From contig JADKKI010000072.1 in the NCBI GenBank assembly GCA_016720595.1, forward strand, positions 186,001 through 250,000: a stretch of 64,000 nt of DNA, given 5' to 3'. The notes beneath the pieces are model-generated. The model was not told where the DNA came from, did no database searches, and worked only from the letters and a program-made list of their open reading frames with translations. Shown here piece by piece: positions 34,664 through 42,733 of this stretch. A program made the translations under genes and the position numbers. Within the stretch, counting starts at the first letter, position 1. Each line of letters starts with the position of its first letter. Source of the DNA: Myxococcales bacterium. Lineage in GTDB: Bacteria > Myxococcota_A > Polyangia > Haliangiales > Haliangiaceae.

Positions 34664-35310
34664 CGGTCGCCGCTCTGTTCGACATGGACAACACGCTGCT
34701 GCGCGTCGACACCGGCATGTCGTGGACCAAGTTCCTGTACCGGCGCGGCGAGCTGCCGAAGAAGATGGTCGCGAAGGCCGTGTACTGGAGCGCGCTGTAC
34801 AAGCTCGCCGTCCTCGACATGGAGGCCGTGTTCACGAAGCTGTGCCTCGACCTCGCCGGCGACTCCGAGCACGAGATGATCGCCAAGTGCGACGTCTGGT
34901 ATCGCGACCACATCGCCGCCGAGGTCGCCCCGGCGGCCAAGGTCGCCGTCGACTATCACCGGCAAGCGGGGCACACGGTCGTGCTCGCCACCGGGTCCAC
35001 CTGCTATGCGGCACGGCCGGTGGCGCGCGGGATCGGGATCGATCACGTGCTGTCGAGCGAGCTCGAGGTCGCCGGCGGCGCGTTCACCGGCCGCCCGAGT
35101 GCGCTGTGCTTCGGCCAGCACAAGGTCACCCTCGCCGAGCAGTGGGCCGCGCGGAACGGCATCGATCTCGCGGCGAGCTACTTCTACTCCGACAGCTACA
35201 ACGATCTGCCGATGCTCGAGCGGGTCGGGACCGCGATCGCGGTCAACCCGGACAGCCGGCTGCGCCGCCACGCCCGCTCGCGCGGCTGGGCCGTGCAGCA
35301 GTGGGCGTAG
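34660..35310 (+). CDS. HAD-superfamily IB phosphatase (SerB-like)
   Basis: A 216-residue hydrolase beginning at the GTG that overlaps the CPBP stop codon. Motif I is [10 protein letters not shown] (nucleophile Asp and acid/base Asp), motif II lies in [11 protein letters not shown], a Lys in [11 protein letters not shown] serves as motif III, and motif IV is [13 protein letters not shown]. The cap between motifs I and II is helical (subfamily IB), as in phosphoserine phosphatase and related PSPase-like enzymes. The substrate could be phosphoserine or a phospholipid headgroup. The coupling to a membrane protease does not resolve this. Confidence 0.9.
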   Translation: MTVAALFDMDNTLLRVDTGMSWTKFLYRRGELPKKMVAKAVYWSALYKLAVLDMEAVFTKLCLDLAGDSEHEMIAKCDVWYRDHIAAEVAPAAKVAVDYHRQAGHTVVLATGSTCYAARPVARGIGIDHVLSSELEVAGGAFTGRPSALCFGQHKVTLAEQWAARNGIDLAASYFYSDSYNDLPMLERVGTAIAVNPDSRLRRHARSRGWAVQQWA

Positions 35311-35321
35311 CCCCGTGCGGG

Positions 35322-35350
35322 TCGATCGATCGAGCGATCGAGCGATCGAT
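35322..35350. repeat. Short tandem repeat of CGATCGAG
   Basis: Nearly three copies of the 8-bp unit CGATCGAG lie directly after the HAD gene, and the tract is largely self-complementary. It is the first of three repeat structures packed into the gap 35311-35564. Confidence 0.7.
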
Positions 35351-35395
35351 GCACGGTAGCTGCTCGTCGGCCCGACGAGGTTCGTGTGCCTGATC

Positions 35396-35485
35396 AGAGA
35401 TCAAACCCAGGAAGCAGGGAAGCAAGGCAGCGGACTTTGGTTGAAAGGTCTCTGACCTTGGTTCCTAGCTTCCTGGGTGATCTCT
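35396..35485. repeat. Long imperfect inverted repeat (90-nt hairpin)
   Basis: The arm 35396-35415 (AGAGATCAAACCCAGGAAGC) pairs with 35468-35485 (GCTTCCTGGGTGATCTCT) apart from a two-base bulge. The pairing extends inward through GGAAGCAAGG against CCTTGGTTCC and closes with a small inner stem GACTTT/AAAGGTC. The whole 90 nt can therefore fold into one rod. There is no T tract, so it is not a classical terminator. A REP/MITE-like element or a structured RNA are alternatives. Confidence 0.65.
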
Positions 35486-35539
35486 CTGGCTCGGGTCTGG
35501 CTCGGGTCTGGCTCGGGTCTGGCTCGGGTCTGGCTCGGG
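35485..35539. repeat. Five perfect tandem copies of an 11-bp unit
   Basis: TCTGGCTCGGG is repeated five times without a mismatch, starting at the last base of the long hairpin. The unit length is not a multiple of three and no gene overlaps it, so it is a non-coding minisatellite likely to vary in copy number. Confidence 0.9.
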
Positions 35540-35564
35540 GTGGGCGAGCCCTGGGCGTAGCCGC

Positions 35565-35966
35565 CTACGGGCCGAGCAGGCGCGGGGCGTAGCCGATCGC
35601 GTCGGCGGGCACGTCGAGCACGGCGAGGATCGCCGCGGGTGTGCTCGCGCCGAGGACGTCGTCGACCCGTGGATAGCCCGGGTCGGTGCCGGGGCGGTTG
35701 TCCCAGCGGGTGGGCGGCTCCATGCCACGGAGGATCGTCACGCTGAACCAGCCGGTGTTCGCGTTGTACAGGAGGTCATAGACCGGCCCCGCCAGCTCGG
35801 CCGCGTAGTCGATGACGAGGTCGCCAGGGCGGCCGGTGACCAGGGCGCCGACCGCGTTCGCGCGGACCGCGATCCGCGCGTTCATGCCGACGCCGATCAC
35901 CTGTTCGGGAGTGGCGCCTGCGATCACGCACGCCGTGCGCGTCGCGCTCGTGGCTTGCTCGGGCAT
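35565..35966 (-). CDS. Hypothetical protein, 133 aa
   Basis: A 133-residue protein without signal peptide or membrane helix. The central sequence (LVTGRPGDLVIDYAAELAGP, then YDLLYNANTGWFSVTIL) and the ending PADAIGYAPRLLGP read like a compact alpha/beta domain. Codon bias supports coding. I do not recognise a family. It is isolated between the repeat-rich gap downstream and a 158-bp gap before nadC on the other strand. Confidence 0.6.
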   Translation of the reverse strand: MPEQATSATRTACVIAGATPEQVIGVGMNARIAVRANAVGALVTGRPGDLVIDYAAELAGPVYDLLYNANTGWFSVTILRGMEPPTRWDNRPGTDPGYPRVDDVLGASTPAAILAVLDVPADAIGYAPRLLGP

Positions 35967-36124
35967 GGTGATCTGAGCCTACCCCCAGAACCGTCGCTGT
36001 CCATGGTGGCAGCCCCCGTCGTTCGGCGAGGGCGCGGTCGCGCGGCCGCCTTGGCTCTCGGGATCGTTCGCACGAAATATCGGTTGATCCCGATGTCGGA
36101 TCCGTTGTGTATGCTGCGCTCGAG

Positions 36125-36994
36125 ATGACGAGCTCGCCGGTTGTTCACGGCCTCGCGGTGATCCCCGCCGTGCGCCGCCTGATCGAGCTCGCGCTCGACG
36201 AAGATCTCGGGCGCGGTGATGTCACGTCGCAGGTCACGCTCGGCACGGACGGTCCGCAGGTCACGGCGGACATGAACGCCCGCGAGCCGATCGTGGCGTT
36301 CGGTGTCGATGTCGCGGCCGCGGTGTTCGGCATGGTCGATGCGCGGATCGAGCTCGAGATCCACGCACCGGATGGGACCCGGGTCGACAAGGGCGCCCTG
36401 CTGCTGACCGCGCGCGGTCCCGCGCACAGCGTGCTCGCGGCGGAGCGCACCGCGCTCAACTTCGCGCAGCGGCTGTCGGGCGTGGCCACGCTCGCGAAGC
36501 GCTACGCGGAGGCCGTGGTCGGCACCAAGGCGCGCGTGGTGGATACCCGGAAGACCACCCCAGGGTTTCGCGTGCTCGAGAAGGCCGCCGTCCTCGCTGG
36601 CGGGTGCGGGAACCACCGCTTCGATCTCGGCTCGGGGATCCTGATCAAGGACAACCACATCGCCGCGTGTGGCTCGGTCCGCGCCGCGGTCGAGGCCGCG
36701 AAGGCGCGCGCGCCGCATCCCCTGCGGATCGAGGTCGAGGTCACGAACCTCGGCGAGCTCGACGAGGCGCTCGCCGCTGGCGCCGAGATCGTGCTGCTCG
36801 ACAACATGACGCCCTCGCAGGTCGAGGTCGCCGCGGCGCGCGCTCATGGGCGCGGGATCCTGGTCGAGGTCTCGGGCGGCATCACGCTCGCCACGATCGC
36901 GGACTATGCCCGCGCCGGCGCGGACCTGATCTCGGTCGGCGCGTTGACCCACTCGGCGCCCTCTGTGGACATCGGCCTGGACGTGCGGACGTGA
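36125..36994 (+). CDS. nadC: Nicotinate-nucleotide pyrophosphorylase (carboxylating)
   Basis: Quinolinate phosphoribosyltransferase, converting quinolinate and PRPP to nicotinate mononucleotide in NAD synthesis. The 289-residue protein has the characteristic [68 protein letters not shown] and [15 protein letters not shown]. The start is uncertain: an ATG six codons upstream (36107) is in frame; 36125 was chosen to fit the family. TTGATC (36084) and TATGCT (36110) upstream resemble promoter boxes but with a 20-bp spacer. Its stop overlaps the birA start (GTGA). Confidence 0.96.
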   Translation: MTSSPVVHGLAVIPAVRRLIELALDEDLGRGDVTSQVTLGTDGPQVTADMNAREPIVAFGVDVAAAVFGMVDARIELEIHAPDGTRVDKGALLLTARGPAHSVLAAERTALNFAQRLSGVATLAKRYAEAVVGTKARVVDTRKTTPGFRVLEKAAVLAGGCGNHRFDLGSGILIKDNHIAACGSVRAAVEAAKARAPHPLRIEVEVTNLGELDEALAAGAEIVLLDNMTPSQVEVAAARAHGRGILVEVSGGITLATIADYARAGADLISVGALTHSAPSVDIGLDVRT

Positions 36995-37800
36995 CCGCGC
37001 CGTACCTGATCCCGCCGCTCGCGCGCTGGCTCGGCTGTCAGCGCATCGATCTCGCGGAGTGCGCCTCCACCAATGACGAGGCGGGTCGGCTCGCGCGGGC
37101 GGGAGCGCGGCACGGCACCATCGTGGTCGCCAACGCGCAGACCGCCGGGCGCGGTCGCGATGGCCGGACGTGGCAGTCGCCCCCGGGCATGGGCCTGTAC
37201 CTCTCGGCGATCCTCCGGCCGCCGCTGCCGCTCAGCGACGTACCGCCGATGACCCTCGCGATCGGGATCGGCCTGTGCGATGCGGCACGGGCGACCGGCG
37301 CCGCCGTGACGCTCAAGTGGCCCAACGATCTGCTCGTCGACGGCAAGAAGCTCGCGGGCGTCCTCGTCGAATCGCAGAGCCAGGGCGGCAAGCTCGAGGC
37401 CGTGGTGATCGGGATCGGCGTCAACATCACCGGCCGGCTCCCTGCGGAGGTCGCCGCCTCGGCGGTCACGCTCGAAGATGCGGCGGACTCGGAGATCGAT
37501 CGCGAGGCGTTCATCGCCGCGGTCCTCGCGCAGGTCGAGCACTGGGTCGATCGCTACGTCGCGATGGGGCTCGAGGAGATCATCCCCGCCTGGCAGGATC
37601 GGATGGCGCTCGGCCTCCGCGCCCGGGCCACGATCGATGGCACGCTACTCACCGGCATCGTGTCCGGGCTCGACGACGACGGCGCGCTGCTCCTGCTCGG
37701 GGACGACGGCGCCCTCCACCGCGTGCGCTCCGGGGATGTCGCGATCGTGGAAGTGATCGGGCCCACGGTGGCAGCGGAGCCCCAGCGCGCGTCGTGCTAG
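36991..37800 (+). CDS. birA: Biotin--[acetyl-CoA-carboxylase] ligase
   Basis: Attaches biotin to carboxyl-carrier proteins through biotinyl-AMP. The GTG start at 36991 overlaps the nadC stop. The 269-residue protein has the substrate loop [16 protein letters not shown], the catalytic [28 protein letters not shown] and the C-terminal SH3-like domain (about 215-260). The N-terminal DNA-binding domain of bifunctional BirA is absent, so this is a monofunctional (group I) ligase and not the biotin repressor. The nadC-birA pairing is common in bacteria. Confidence 0.95.
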   Translation: MTAPYLIPPLARWLGCQRIDLAECASTNDEAGRLARAGARHGTIVVANAQTAGRGRDGRTWQSPPGMGLYLSAILRPPLPLSDVPPMTLAIGIGLCDAARATGAAVTLKWPNDLLVDGKKLAGVLVESQSQGGKLEAVVIGIGVNITGRLPAEVAASAVTLEDAADSEIDREAFIAAVLAQVEHWVDRYVAMGLEEIIPAWQDRMALGLRARATIDGTLLTGIVSGLDDDGALLLLGDDGALHRVRSGDVAIVEVIGPTVAAEPQRASC

Positions 37801-37810
37801 ATCCAGGGTC

Positions 37811-38455
37811 ATGAGCAACCGCGCCATCTACGCGATCATGGCGCTCGTGGCCCTCGGAGCGCTGGCCGGGCTGTACTTCCTGGTCCAGGGCGACCCCGAG
37901 CCCGACGGTGGCAAGGCGGGCAGCGGTCGGACGGGCTCGGCCACGGCGACGGGCGGCGGGTTCACAGGGCCCGGGCACGGCCCCGCAGGCTCGACGAGCT
38001 CGCCGACCTTGCCGGCCGGCGATGGGAGCGATCTCCCCGAGAAGGTGAGGGAGTACGCCGCGAACGGCGCGATCATCCGCGATCACCGCACCGGCACGCA
38101 CGCGCCGATCGATGTCAATCCGAACATCCATCCGCCGAACGCGCGCAAGATCTCCCCGAACCTCACCAAGGACGTCGCCGACCAGGTCCGCGCCGTGATG
38201 CACGAGTGTGTGGTCTCGATGCCCGACGGCGTGCGCGGCGAGAAGCCGCGCCTCGAGGGCTCGATCAACATCGCGATCAAAGACAAGCAGGTCTCGGTGG
38301 TGAAGACCTCGATCAACCTCCGCGACGTCAACGGCGACGGCGCCGAGACCACCCGGCAGTGCATCGAGCAGAAGGCCATGGCGATCACGCACCCTGCCGG
38401 CGACGAGCAGGATCTCCCGAGCTACGACATCACCCTGTCGTTCGCGTTGATCTAG
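37811..38455 (+). CDS. Membrane-anchored protein with possible degenerate AgmX-like domain
   Basis: A 214-residue protein with one N-terminal helix (about 5-26), a Gly/Ser/Thr-rich linker (28-75) and a C-terminal domain. That domain has two cysteines about 60 residues apart (VMHECVVSMP and TTRQCIEQKA) and a final strand DITLSFALI. The Cys-x(~60)-Cys-strand layout recalls the AgmX/PglI domain of the protein at 16146, but the sequence similarity by eye is weak. It probably sits in the inner membrane with the domain in the periplasm. It starts 10 bp after birA and may be the third gene of that operon. Confidence 0.6.
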   Translation: MSNRAIYAIMALVALGALAGLYFLVQGDPEPDGGKAGSGRTGSATATGGGFTGPGHGPAGSTSSPTLPAGDGSDLPEKVREYAANGAIIRDHRTGTHAPIDVNPNIHPPNARKISPNLTKDVADQVRAVMHECVVSMPDGVRGEKPRLEGSINIAIKDKQVSVVKTSINLRDVNGDGAETTRQCIEQKAMAITHPAGDEQDLPSYDITLSFALI

Positions 38456-38621
38456 CCCACGGGCTGAGGCCACGGGGCTGGGATTTGCCCGTCAGGCACT
38501 ACTACCTGGGACGCCGGCGCGTGGCGCGTGCGGCACCCTGAGATCACCTGTCACCGTCCCGCCGCGCAGCCCGGGTCCGGAGCGTAGTAGTTCTTAGACC
38601 ACTCGCGTAAGGCAACTTCCG

Positions 38622-38650
38622 TTGATGCACCCCCCCCGGATATGTATAGT
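38622..38650 (+). promoter_or_regulatory. Sigma-70 promoter of the Ton cluster, possibly giving a near-leaderless mRNA
   Basis: TTGATG (38622-38627) and TATAGT (38645-38650) are separated by exactly 17 bp, which includes a run of eight C. Transcription would begin near 38657, only a few bases before the ATG at 38661, and no ribosome-binding site is present. Confidence 0.5.
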
Positions 38651-38660
38651 CGCGCGCCCC

Positions 38661-39743
38661 ATGAGCCGGCGCCCCGACGCATTCCAGTCGCTTCGCACGA
38701 GCGCTGCGATCATCGCCATGCTGGCGATCTCGCTCGGGTCGTTCGGATGTAGCGAGCTCGACGGTCGCAACCGCACGCGCAAGGGCAACCGGCTGTTCCG
38801 CGAGACCTTGTTCATCGACGCCGTCGCCGAGTACGAGAAGGCGCTCACCGAGGTCGATGATCCGATCATCCACTACAACCTCGGCCTCGCGTACTCCAAG
38901 GTCTTCAAGCCCGGCCTCGACAAGGCGGTCCGGCTCGGCGTCAAGGGCACGTTCGCCTGCGACGTGATCCCGAAGGTGACCTACGCCTCGGCCTCGGTCT
39001 GCATCAAGGATGGGGATCGCCGGTTCGACGACTGCGACGCCAAGAACATCTGCGCCTCGAGCTACGAGTGCAAGCAGTCCGAGCTGTGCGTGCTGGAGCC
39101 CCAGCAGCTCGCCGAGCACGCCGCGAACAACTTCCTGGTGTGGCTCAAGTCCAACGCCAAGGATGACGACACCCGCAAGCAGATGACGCAGGTGTGGATC
39201 GACTCGGGCCAGTTCGCGCTCGCGATCGACTACTGGGCCGGCCTCCTCAAGGAGAAGCCGAACGATCCGGAGATCATGGGCAACCTCGCCGGCATCAACC
39301 TCAAGGCCGGGGACTGGCGGAAGTCGATCGAGTGGTACGTCAAGGTCGCCGATGTGGCCACCGACCCTTCGAACAAGGTCGGCGCCTACCAGTTCATCGG
39401 CAACGTCGCCTGGTCCAAGCTCAACTCGAAGTCGCTGACCGCGGCCGAGACCGTCGAGCTCGCGGACCGCGGGATCGGGGCCCTCCAGAAGGCCGCCGAG
39501 CTGTCGCCCAAGAACCCGAAACTCTACGGACTTCAGGCGTCGATCTACAACTTCCGCGCCCTCGCGCACGGCGCCTCCTGGGCGTCGGCCATCGATCGCG
39601 CAAGTGCCCAAGATCTCCAGCGCCTCTCGCGCGTTCTAGCCGAAGAGGCGAAGAAAGCCGCGGGCGGGGGTGCGTCTCCTCCTCCAACCCCAACCCCGTC
39701 CCCCTCTGCTACCGGGGGCCCGGCCGAGAAGGCCGGCGGCTGA
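38661..39743 (+). CDS. TPR lipoprotein of the Ton cluster
   Basis: A 360-residue lipoprotein (lipobox SFGC, Cys30) with tetratricopeptide-like repeats: an N-terminal pair (about 37-75, RKGNRLFRETLFIDAVAEYE) and a larger array (about 165-320, FALAIDYWAGLLKEKPNDPE, then GNLAGINLKAGDWRKSIEWY). Between them is a Cys-rich insertion with six cysteines (FACDVIP, ASVCIKDG, DDCDAKNICASSYECKQSEL). The C-terminus is Pro/Thr/Ser-rich. It is the first gene of an apparent operon with TonB, ExbB and two ExbD, 23 bp before tonB, so it probably assists the Ton motor or its client in the periplasm. Confidence 0.82.
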   Translation: MSRRPDAFQSLRTSAAIIAMLAISLGSFGCSELDGRNRTRKGNRLFRETLFIDAVAEYEKALTEVDDPIIHYNLGLAYSKVFKPGLDKAVRLGVKGTFACDVIPKVTYASASVCIKDGDRRFDDCDAKNICASSYECKQSELCVLEPQQLAEHAANNFLVWLKSNAKDDDTRKQMTQVWIDSGQFALAIDYWAGLLKEKPNDPEIMGNLAGINLKAGDWRKSIEWYVKVADVATDPSNKVGAYQFIGNVAWSKLNSKSLTAAETVELADRGIGALQKAAELSPKNPKLYGLQASIYNFRALAHGASWASAIDRASAQDLQRLSRVLAEEAKKAAGGGASPPPTPTPSPSATGGPAEKAGG

Positions 39744-39766
39744 GTCGCCCGAAGGAGCAGCCGAGC

Positions 39767-40654
39767 ATGTCGAACGACGACGAGATTGACGACAAGACCA
39801 CCCCGTTTCTCCGGGACGAGTCGCCCACGGGTGGCGCAACCGCGACCGATCCGTACCGGTCGCTCGGGACCCCCAAGGCGCGCCCACAGGGCGCGTCGAT
39901 GTTCGGCAACTTCGCCGACGCGAAGCACAAGAAGGCGCCGAAGTGGGCAGCTCCGCTGTTCACCGGGGCGCTGATCTTCCACGCCGTCCTGTTCCTCACG
40001 ATGTGGGTGAAGTCGATCTGGGAGATCGAGATGCTGGAGCGGCCCAAGACGCAGGTCGACCTCGCGGTCGCGCCGCCTCCGCCGCCTCCTCCTCCGCCGC
40101 CGCCCGGTGGCGCGCGCCCGCAGAACGTCCAGATCACGCCGAAGAAGATCAAGGTCAAGGACATCGTCCAGCCGGTCAAGATCGAGAAGCAAGAGGTCGC
40201 CAAGGTCGAGGACTCGGGCGATCCGAACGGCGTCGAGGGTGGCGAGGTCGGCGGTGTCGCCGGTGGTGTGGTCGGCGGTGACATCAATGGTGTCGCCGGA
40301 GCCCCGCCGCCTCCGCCTCCTCCTCCTCCGCCGCCGGCTCCGCCGCAGAACGTGCCGCCGACCCTGCTCGAGGGCAGCCGGATCGCGGGCGAGAAGCAGA
40401 TCGTTCCGGACGACAACACCAAGACCGAGATCCAGCGCTCCGGCAAGGACAAGCTGATCGGCTCGTTCAAGCTGTGCCTGAACCTCGGCGGTGAGGTCAC
40501 CAGCGTGACGATGCTCAAGAGCACCGGCTTCGGTGCGTACGATTCGAAGATCCAGCAGAAGATGCGTGGGGAGTGGAAGTACCGCCCCTACGCCGTCAAC
40601 GGTAAGGCGGTGCCCGTGTGCACGGCCGTCACTTTCATTTACTCGCAGAAGTAA
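39767..40654 (+). CDS. tonB: TonB-family energy transducer
   Basis: A 295-residue protein with a 60-residue cytoplasmic N-terminus, one transmembrane helix (about 61-83) and two polyproline tracts of eleven Pro (about 102-112 and 180-192). These flank a KKIKVKDIVQPVKIEKQE linker and a GGEVGGVAGGVVGGDINGV repeat. The C-terminal TonB-like domain (about 225-295) includes GSFKLCLNLGGEVTSVTMLK and KYRPYAVNGKAVPVCTAVTF. TonB spans the periplasm and passes proton-motive energy from ExbB/ExbD to outer-membrane receptors. The long cytoplasmic tail is unusual for TonB. GAAGGAG lies 10 bp before the ATG. Confidence 0.9.
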   Translation: MSNDDEIDDKTTPFLRDESPTGGATATDPYRSLGTPKARPQGASMFGNFADAKHKKAPKWAAPLFTGALIFHAVLFLTMWVKSIWEIEMLERPKTQVDLAVAPPPPPPPPPPPGGARPQNVQITPKKIKVKDIVQPVKIEKQEVAKVEDSGDPNGVEGGEVGGVAGGVVGGDINGVAGAPPPPPPPPPPPAPPQNVPPTLLEGSRIAGEKQIVPDDNTKTEIQRSGKDKLIGSFKLCLNLGGEVTSVTMLKSTGFGAYDSKIQQKMRGEWKYRPYAVNGKAVPVCTAVTFIYSQK

Positions 40655-40679
40655 CGGAAACCTCAGCTAGGAACGTGCC

Positions 40680-41366
40680 ATGGGAATCGATCTCGTAGAG
40701 CTATGGGAAGGCATGAGCATCATCGTGAAGGTCATCACCGTGATGATGATCGGCATGAGCGTGTTCATGTTCTACGTGATCACGGAGCGCCTGCTGACGT
40801 TCCGCTCGGCCAGTGACCAGAGCATCCGGTACGTCCAGCAGCTCGGCGAGTTCCTCCGCCAGCACAAGGTCAACGAGGCGCTCAACGCCGCGCGCGGGAT
40901 GTCGAAGAGCCCGGTCGCGAAGGTCATGGAGTCGGGCCTCCAGGCGCTGCTCCAGGGCCGCGAGGCGCTCAAGACCGAAGGGCCAGATGACGTCGGCGAC
41001 TTCGACCTGGTCGACTCCGTCAACCGCGCCCTCGAGCGCGTCAAGGAGCGTGAGACCTCGAACCTCCGCAAGGGCCTCGCGTACCTCGGCACCGTGGCCT
41101 CGGCGACGCCGTTCATCGGCCTCCTCGGCACCGTCATCGGCATCCTCGGGACGTTCCAGCTGCTCAAGGGCGGCACGGTGACGATCAACGAGATCGGCCC
41201 GAAGATCTCCGAAGCCCTGGTGTCCACCGCTCTCGGTCTCGGCGTCGCGATCATCGCGGCCATGTCGTTCAACTTCTTCACGTCCCGCGTCGAGCAGTAC
41301 GTGATCGACATGAACGACGTGTCGAGCGAGTTCATCGATTACGTGCTGCGTGAGGGCCGGGGCTAG
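40680..41366 (+). CDS. exbB: ExbB/TolQ-family proton channel subunit
   Basis: A 228-residue MotA/TolQ/ExbB protein. One hydrophobic helix is near the N-terminus (about 12-35, IIVKVITVMMIGMSVFMFYV) and two more are in the C-terminal half. These contain the family core GLAYLGTVASATPFIGLLGT and ISEALVSTALGLGVAIIAAM. It forms the pentameric proton channel of the Ton motor. The ExbD gene follows after 2 bp. Confidence 0.95.
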   Translation: MGIDLVELWEGMSIIVKVITVMMIGMSVFMFYVITERLLTFRSASDQSIRYVQQLGEFLRQHKVNEALNAARGMSKSPVAKVMESGLQALLQGREALKTEGPDDVGDFDLVDSVNRALERVKERETSNLRKGLAYLGTVASATPFIGLLGTVIGILGTFQLLKGGTVTINEIGPKISEALVSTALGLGVAIIAAMSFNFFTSRVEQYVIDMNDVSSEFIDYVLREGRG

Positions 41367-41368
41367 TC

Positions 41369-41869
41369 GTGTCCCTCGCTGCCGCCTCGAGCGGGAAGCA
41401 GTCGAAGCACAAGCGGCGCTGGCGCATCTCGGGCAAGAAGCACCACGTCGACGCTGTTCGCAACGACATCAACGTGACGCCGCTGGTCGACGTCATGCTC
41501 GTGCTGCTCATCATCTTCATGCTGATGACGCTGATCATGGGCCGCGGCCACGACGTGCAGCTGCCGAACGCGAAGAACTATTCGTCCGAGAAGGACAAGA
41601 TGCAGCCGGTCGTCACGATCGATCGTGACGGCAACCTGTTCGTCGAGAAGAACAAGCTCGGTCCGGTGACCGAGGCGACCCTCAAGGAGATGGCGCAGCA
41701 GGTCAACGCGGCCTGGGCGGCACCGAAGAACCCCGAGGGCGTCGGCCGCATCTACCTGAAGGCCGACAACGACGTCGAGTACTCGAAGGTCTATCCCGTG
41801 CTCGTCTATCTCAACAAGCAGATGGGCGTCGGCTCCGTCGACCTCGCGATCGCGAAGGAGGACAAGTAG
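41369..41869 (+). CDS. exbD: ExbD/TolR-family protein 1
   Basis: A 166-residue biopolymer transport protein starting at GTG. A basic N-terminal extension of about 35 residues leads to the signature NDINVTPLVDVMLVLLIIFM, whose Asp in the membrane helix carries the proton. A periplasmic domain follows. It differs from the second copy in its longer N-terminus and periplasmic sequence, so the motor may use a mixed ExbD dimer. Confidence 0.93.
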   Translation: MSLAAASSGKQSKHKRRWRISGKKHHVDAVRNDINVTPLVDVMLVLLIIFMLMTLIMGRGHDVQLPNAKNYSSEKDKMQPVVTIDRDGNLFVEKNKLGPVTEATLKEMAQQVNAAWAAPKNPEGVGRIYLKADNDVEYSKVYPVLVYLNKQMGVGSVDLAIAKEDK

Positions 41870-41871
41870 CC

Positions 41872-42345
41872 ATGGGGATGTCAACCGGCGGCGGTGGCAA
41901 GGGCGGTGTCCAGAGCGACATCAACGTCACGCCGCTCATCGATGTGTTGCTCGTGCTCCTCATCATCTTCATCGTCGTGATGCCGATCATGATGAAGATG
42001 GAGACCCTCCAGGTCCCCCGCAAGATCGACAACGAGCAGGAGATGCCCGACCCGAACGCCAGCCAGCTGACGGTCAAGGCCAAGGTCGGCGGCGACTTCG
42101 AGTTCGATGACGGCAACAACAGCCCGATCACGGTGCCGTCCGCAGACCTCCTGCGCACCCTGCGCCCCAAGCTCGAAGCGATGGCGACCGGCAACGAGAA
42201 GGTCGTGTTCGTCGACTTCGAGCCCGCCGTCCCGTGGAAAGAGGTCGTGGGCACCATGGACACGATCCGCAGCCTGGCTGCCGACGTGAACCATGACGAG
42301 ATCAAGGTCGCGCTCAAGGTCAAAGAAGACCAGCCCGGTCCCTGA
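41872..42345 (+). CDS. exbD: ExbD/TolR-family protein 2
   Basis: A 157-residue second ExbD, 2 bp after the first. The start MGMSTGGGGKGGVQSDINVT is followed by PLIDVLLVLLIIFIVVMPIM, with the conserved Asp in the membrane helix. The periplasmic domain (about 45-157) has a hydrophilic region with EMPDPNASQLTVKAK. Paired ExbD genes are common in Proteobacteria and Myxococcota Ton clusters. It is the last gene before a 388-bp gap. Confidence 0.93.
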   Translation: MGMSTGGGGKGGVQSDINVTPLIDVLLVLLIIFIVVMPIMMKMETLQVPRKIDNEQEMPDPNASQLTVKAKVGGDFEFDDGNNSPITVPSADLLRTLRPKLEAMATGNEKVVFVDFEPAVPWKEVVGTMDTIRSLAADVNHDEIKVALKVKEDQPGP

Positions 42346-42733
42346 GTCGCGGCTCGGCGGCTCGGCGGCGGTGACGGGTGTTGGTGGTCACGTCGTGGTT
42401 CGGTGGCGCCTGTCTGCGCCGCCCGTGCTGCGCACGTTCGGTTGCACTCGCTGCGACTGCGACGGCTGCGACGTGCGCGATTGCGATGCCTGCGCATCAC
42501 GAAGTGTCGCAGTCGACCCGCGTGTCACGCCCCTGCGACACGCGATGCTGACTGCTCCTCGCCGAGATCGGCGCTGCTGTCACGTCGCGTGATCACGTCG
42601 TCGTTCCGACGAGAGATCAGGCGGTGATACACAACGTGGAACTGCTTGACAACTTTGACGCCCGATTAGTACAAGCGGGCGAAAATCGCGCTGGTTAGCT
42701 GCACCAGCGGCTTCGAATGGGAGCAAAGAGACT
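42346..42733. other. Intergenic gap between exbD2 and the Ig-like lipoprotein gene
   Basis: 388 bp with no convincing gene. About 42440-42500 carries imperfect copies of TGCGAC. A 10-bp palindrome CGTGATCACG lies near 42588. The last 90 bp are AT-richer and hold the candidate promoter described separately. Confidence 0.5.
42646..42672 (+). promoter_or_regulatory. Candidate promoter of the Ig-like lipoprotein/TonB-receptor operon
   Basis: A consensus -35 box TTGACA (42646-42651) stands before TAGTAC (42667-42672) with a short 15-bp spacer, in the most AT-rich stretch of the gap. GGGAGCAAAGAGA precedes the ATG at 42734. The -10 assignment is uncertain. Confidence 0.38.

Noticed and set aside
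35485..35539. Possible CRISPR-like array
   Set aside because: Units are 11 bp, contiguous and without spacers; no cas genes nearby.
36991..37800. birA as bifunctional biotin repressor
   Set aside because: The protein begins directly with the ligase domain; there is no N-terminal helix-turn-helix.
42293..42592. Short frame with a Cys-rich peptide (CTRCDCDGCDVRDCDAC)
   Set aside because: The cysteines come from imperfect TGCGAC repeats; the frame overlaps exbD2, lacks a start signal and the rest is Arg-rich noise.
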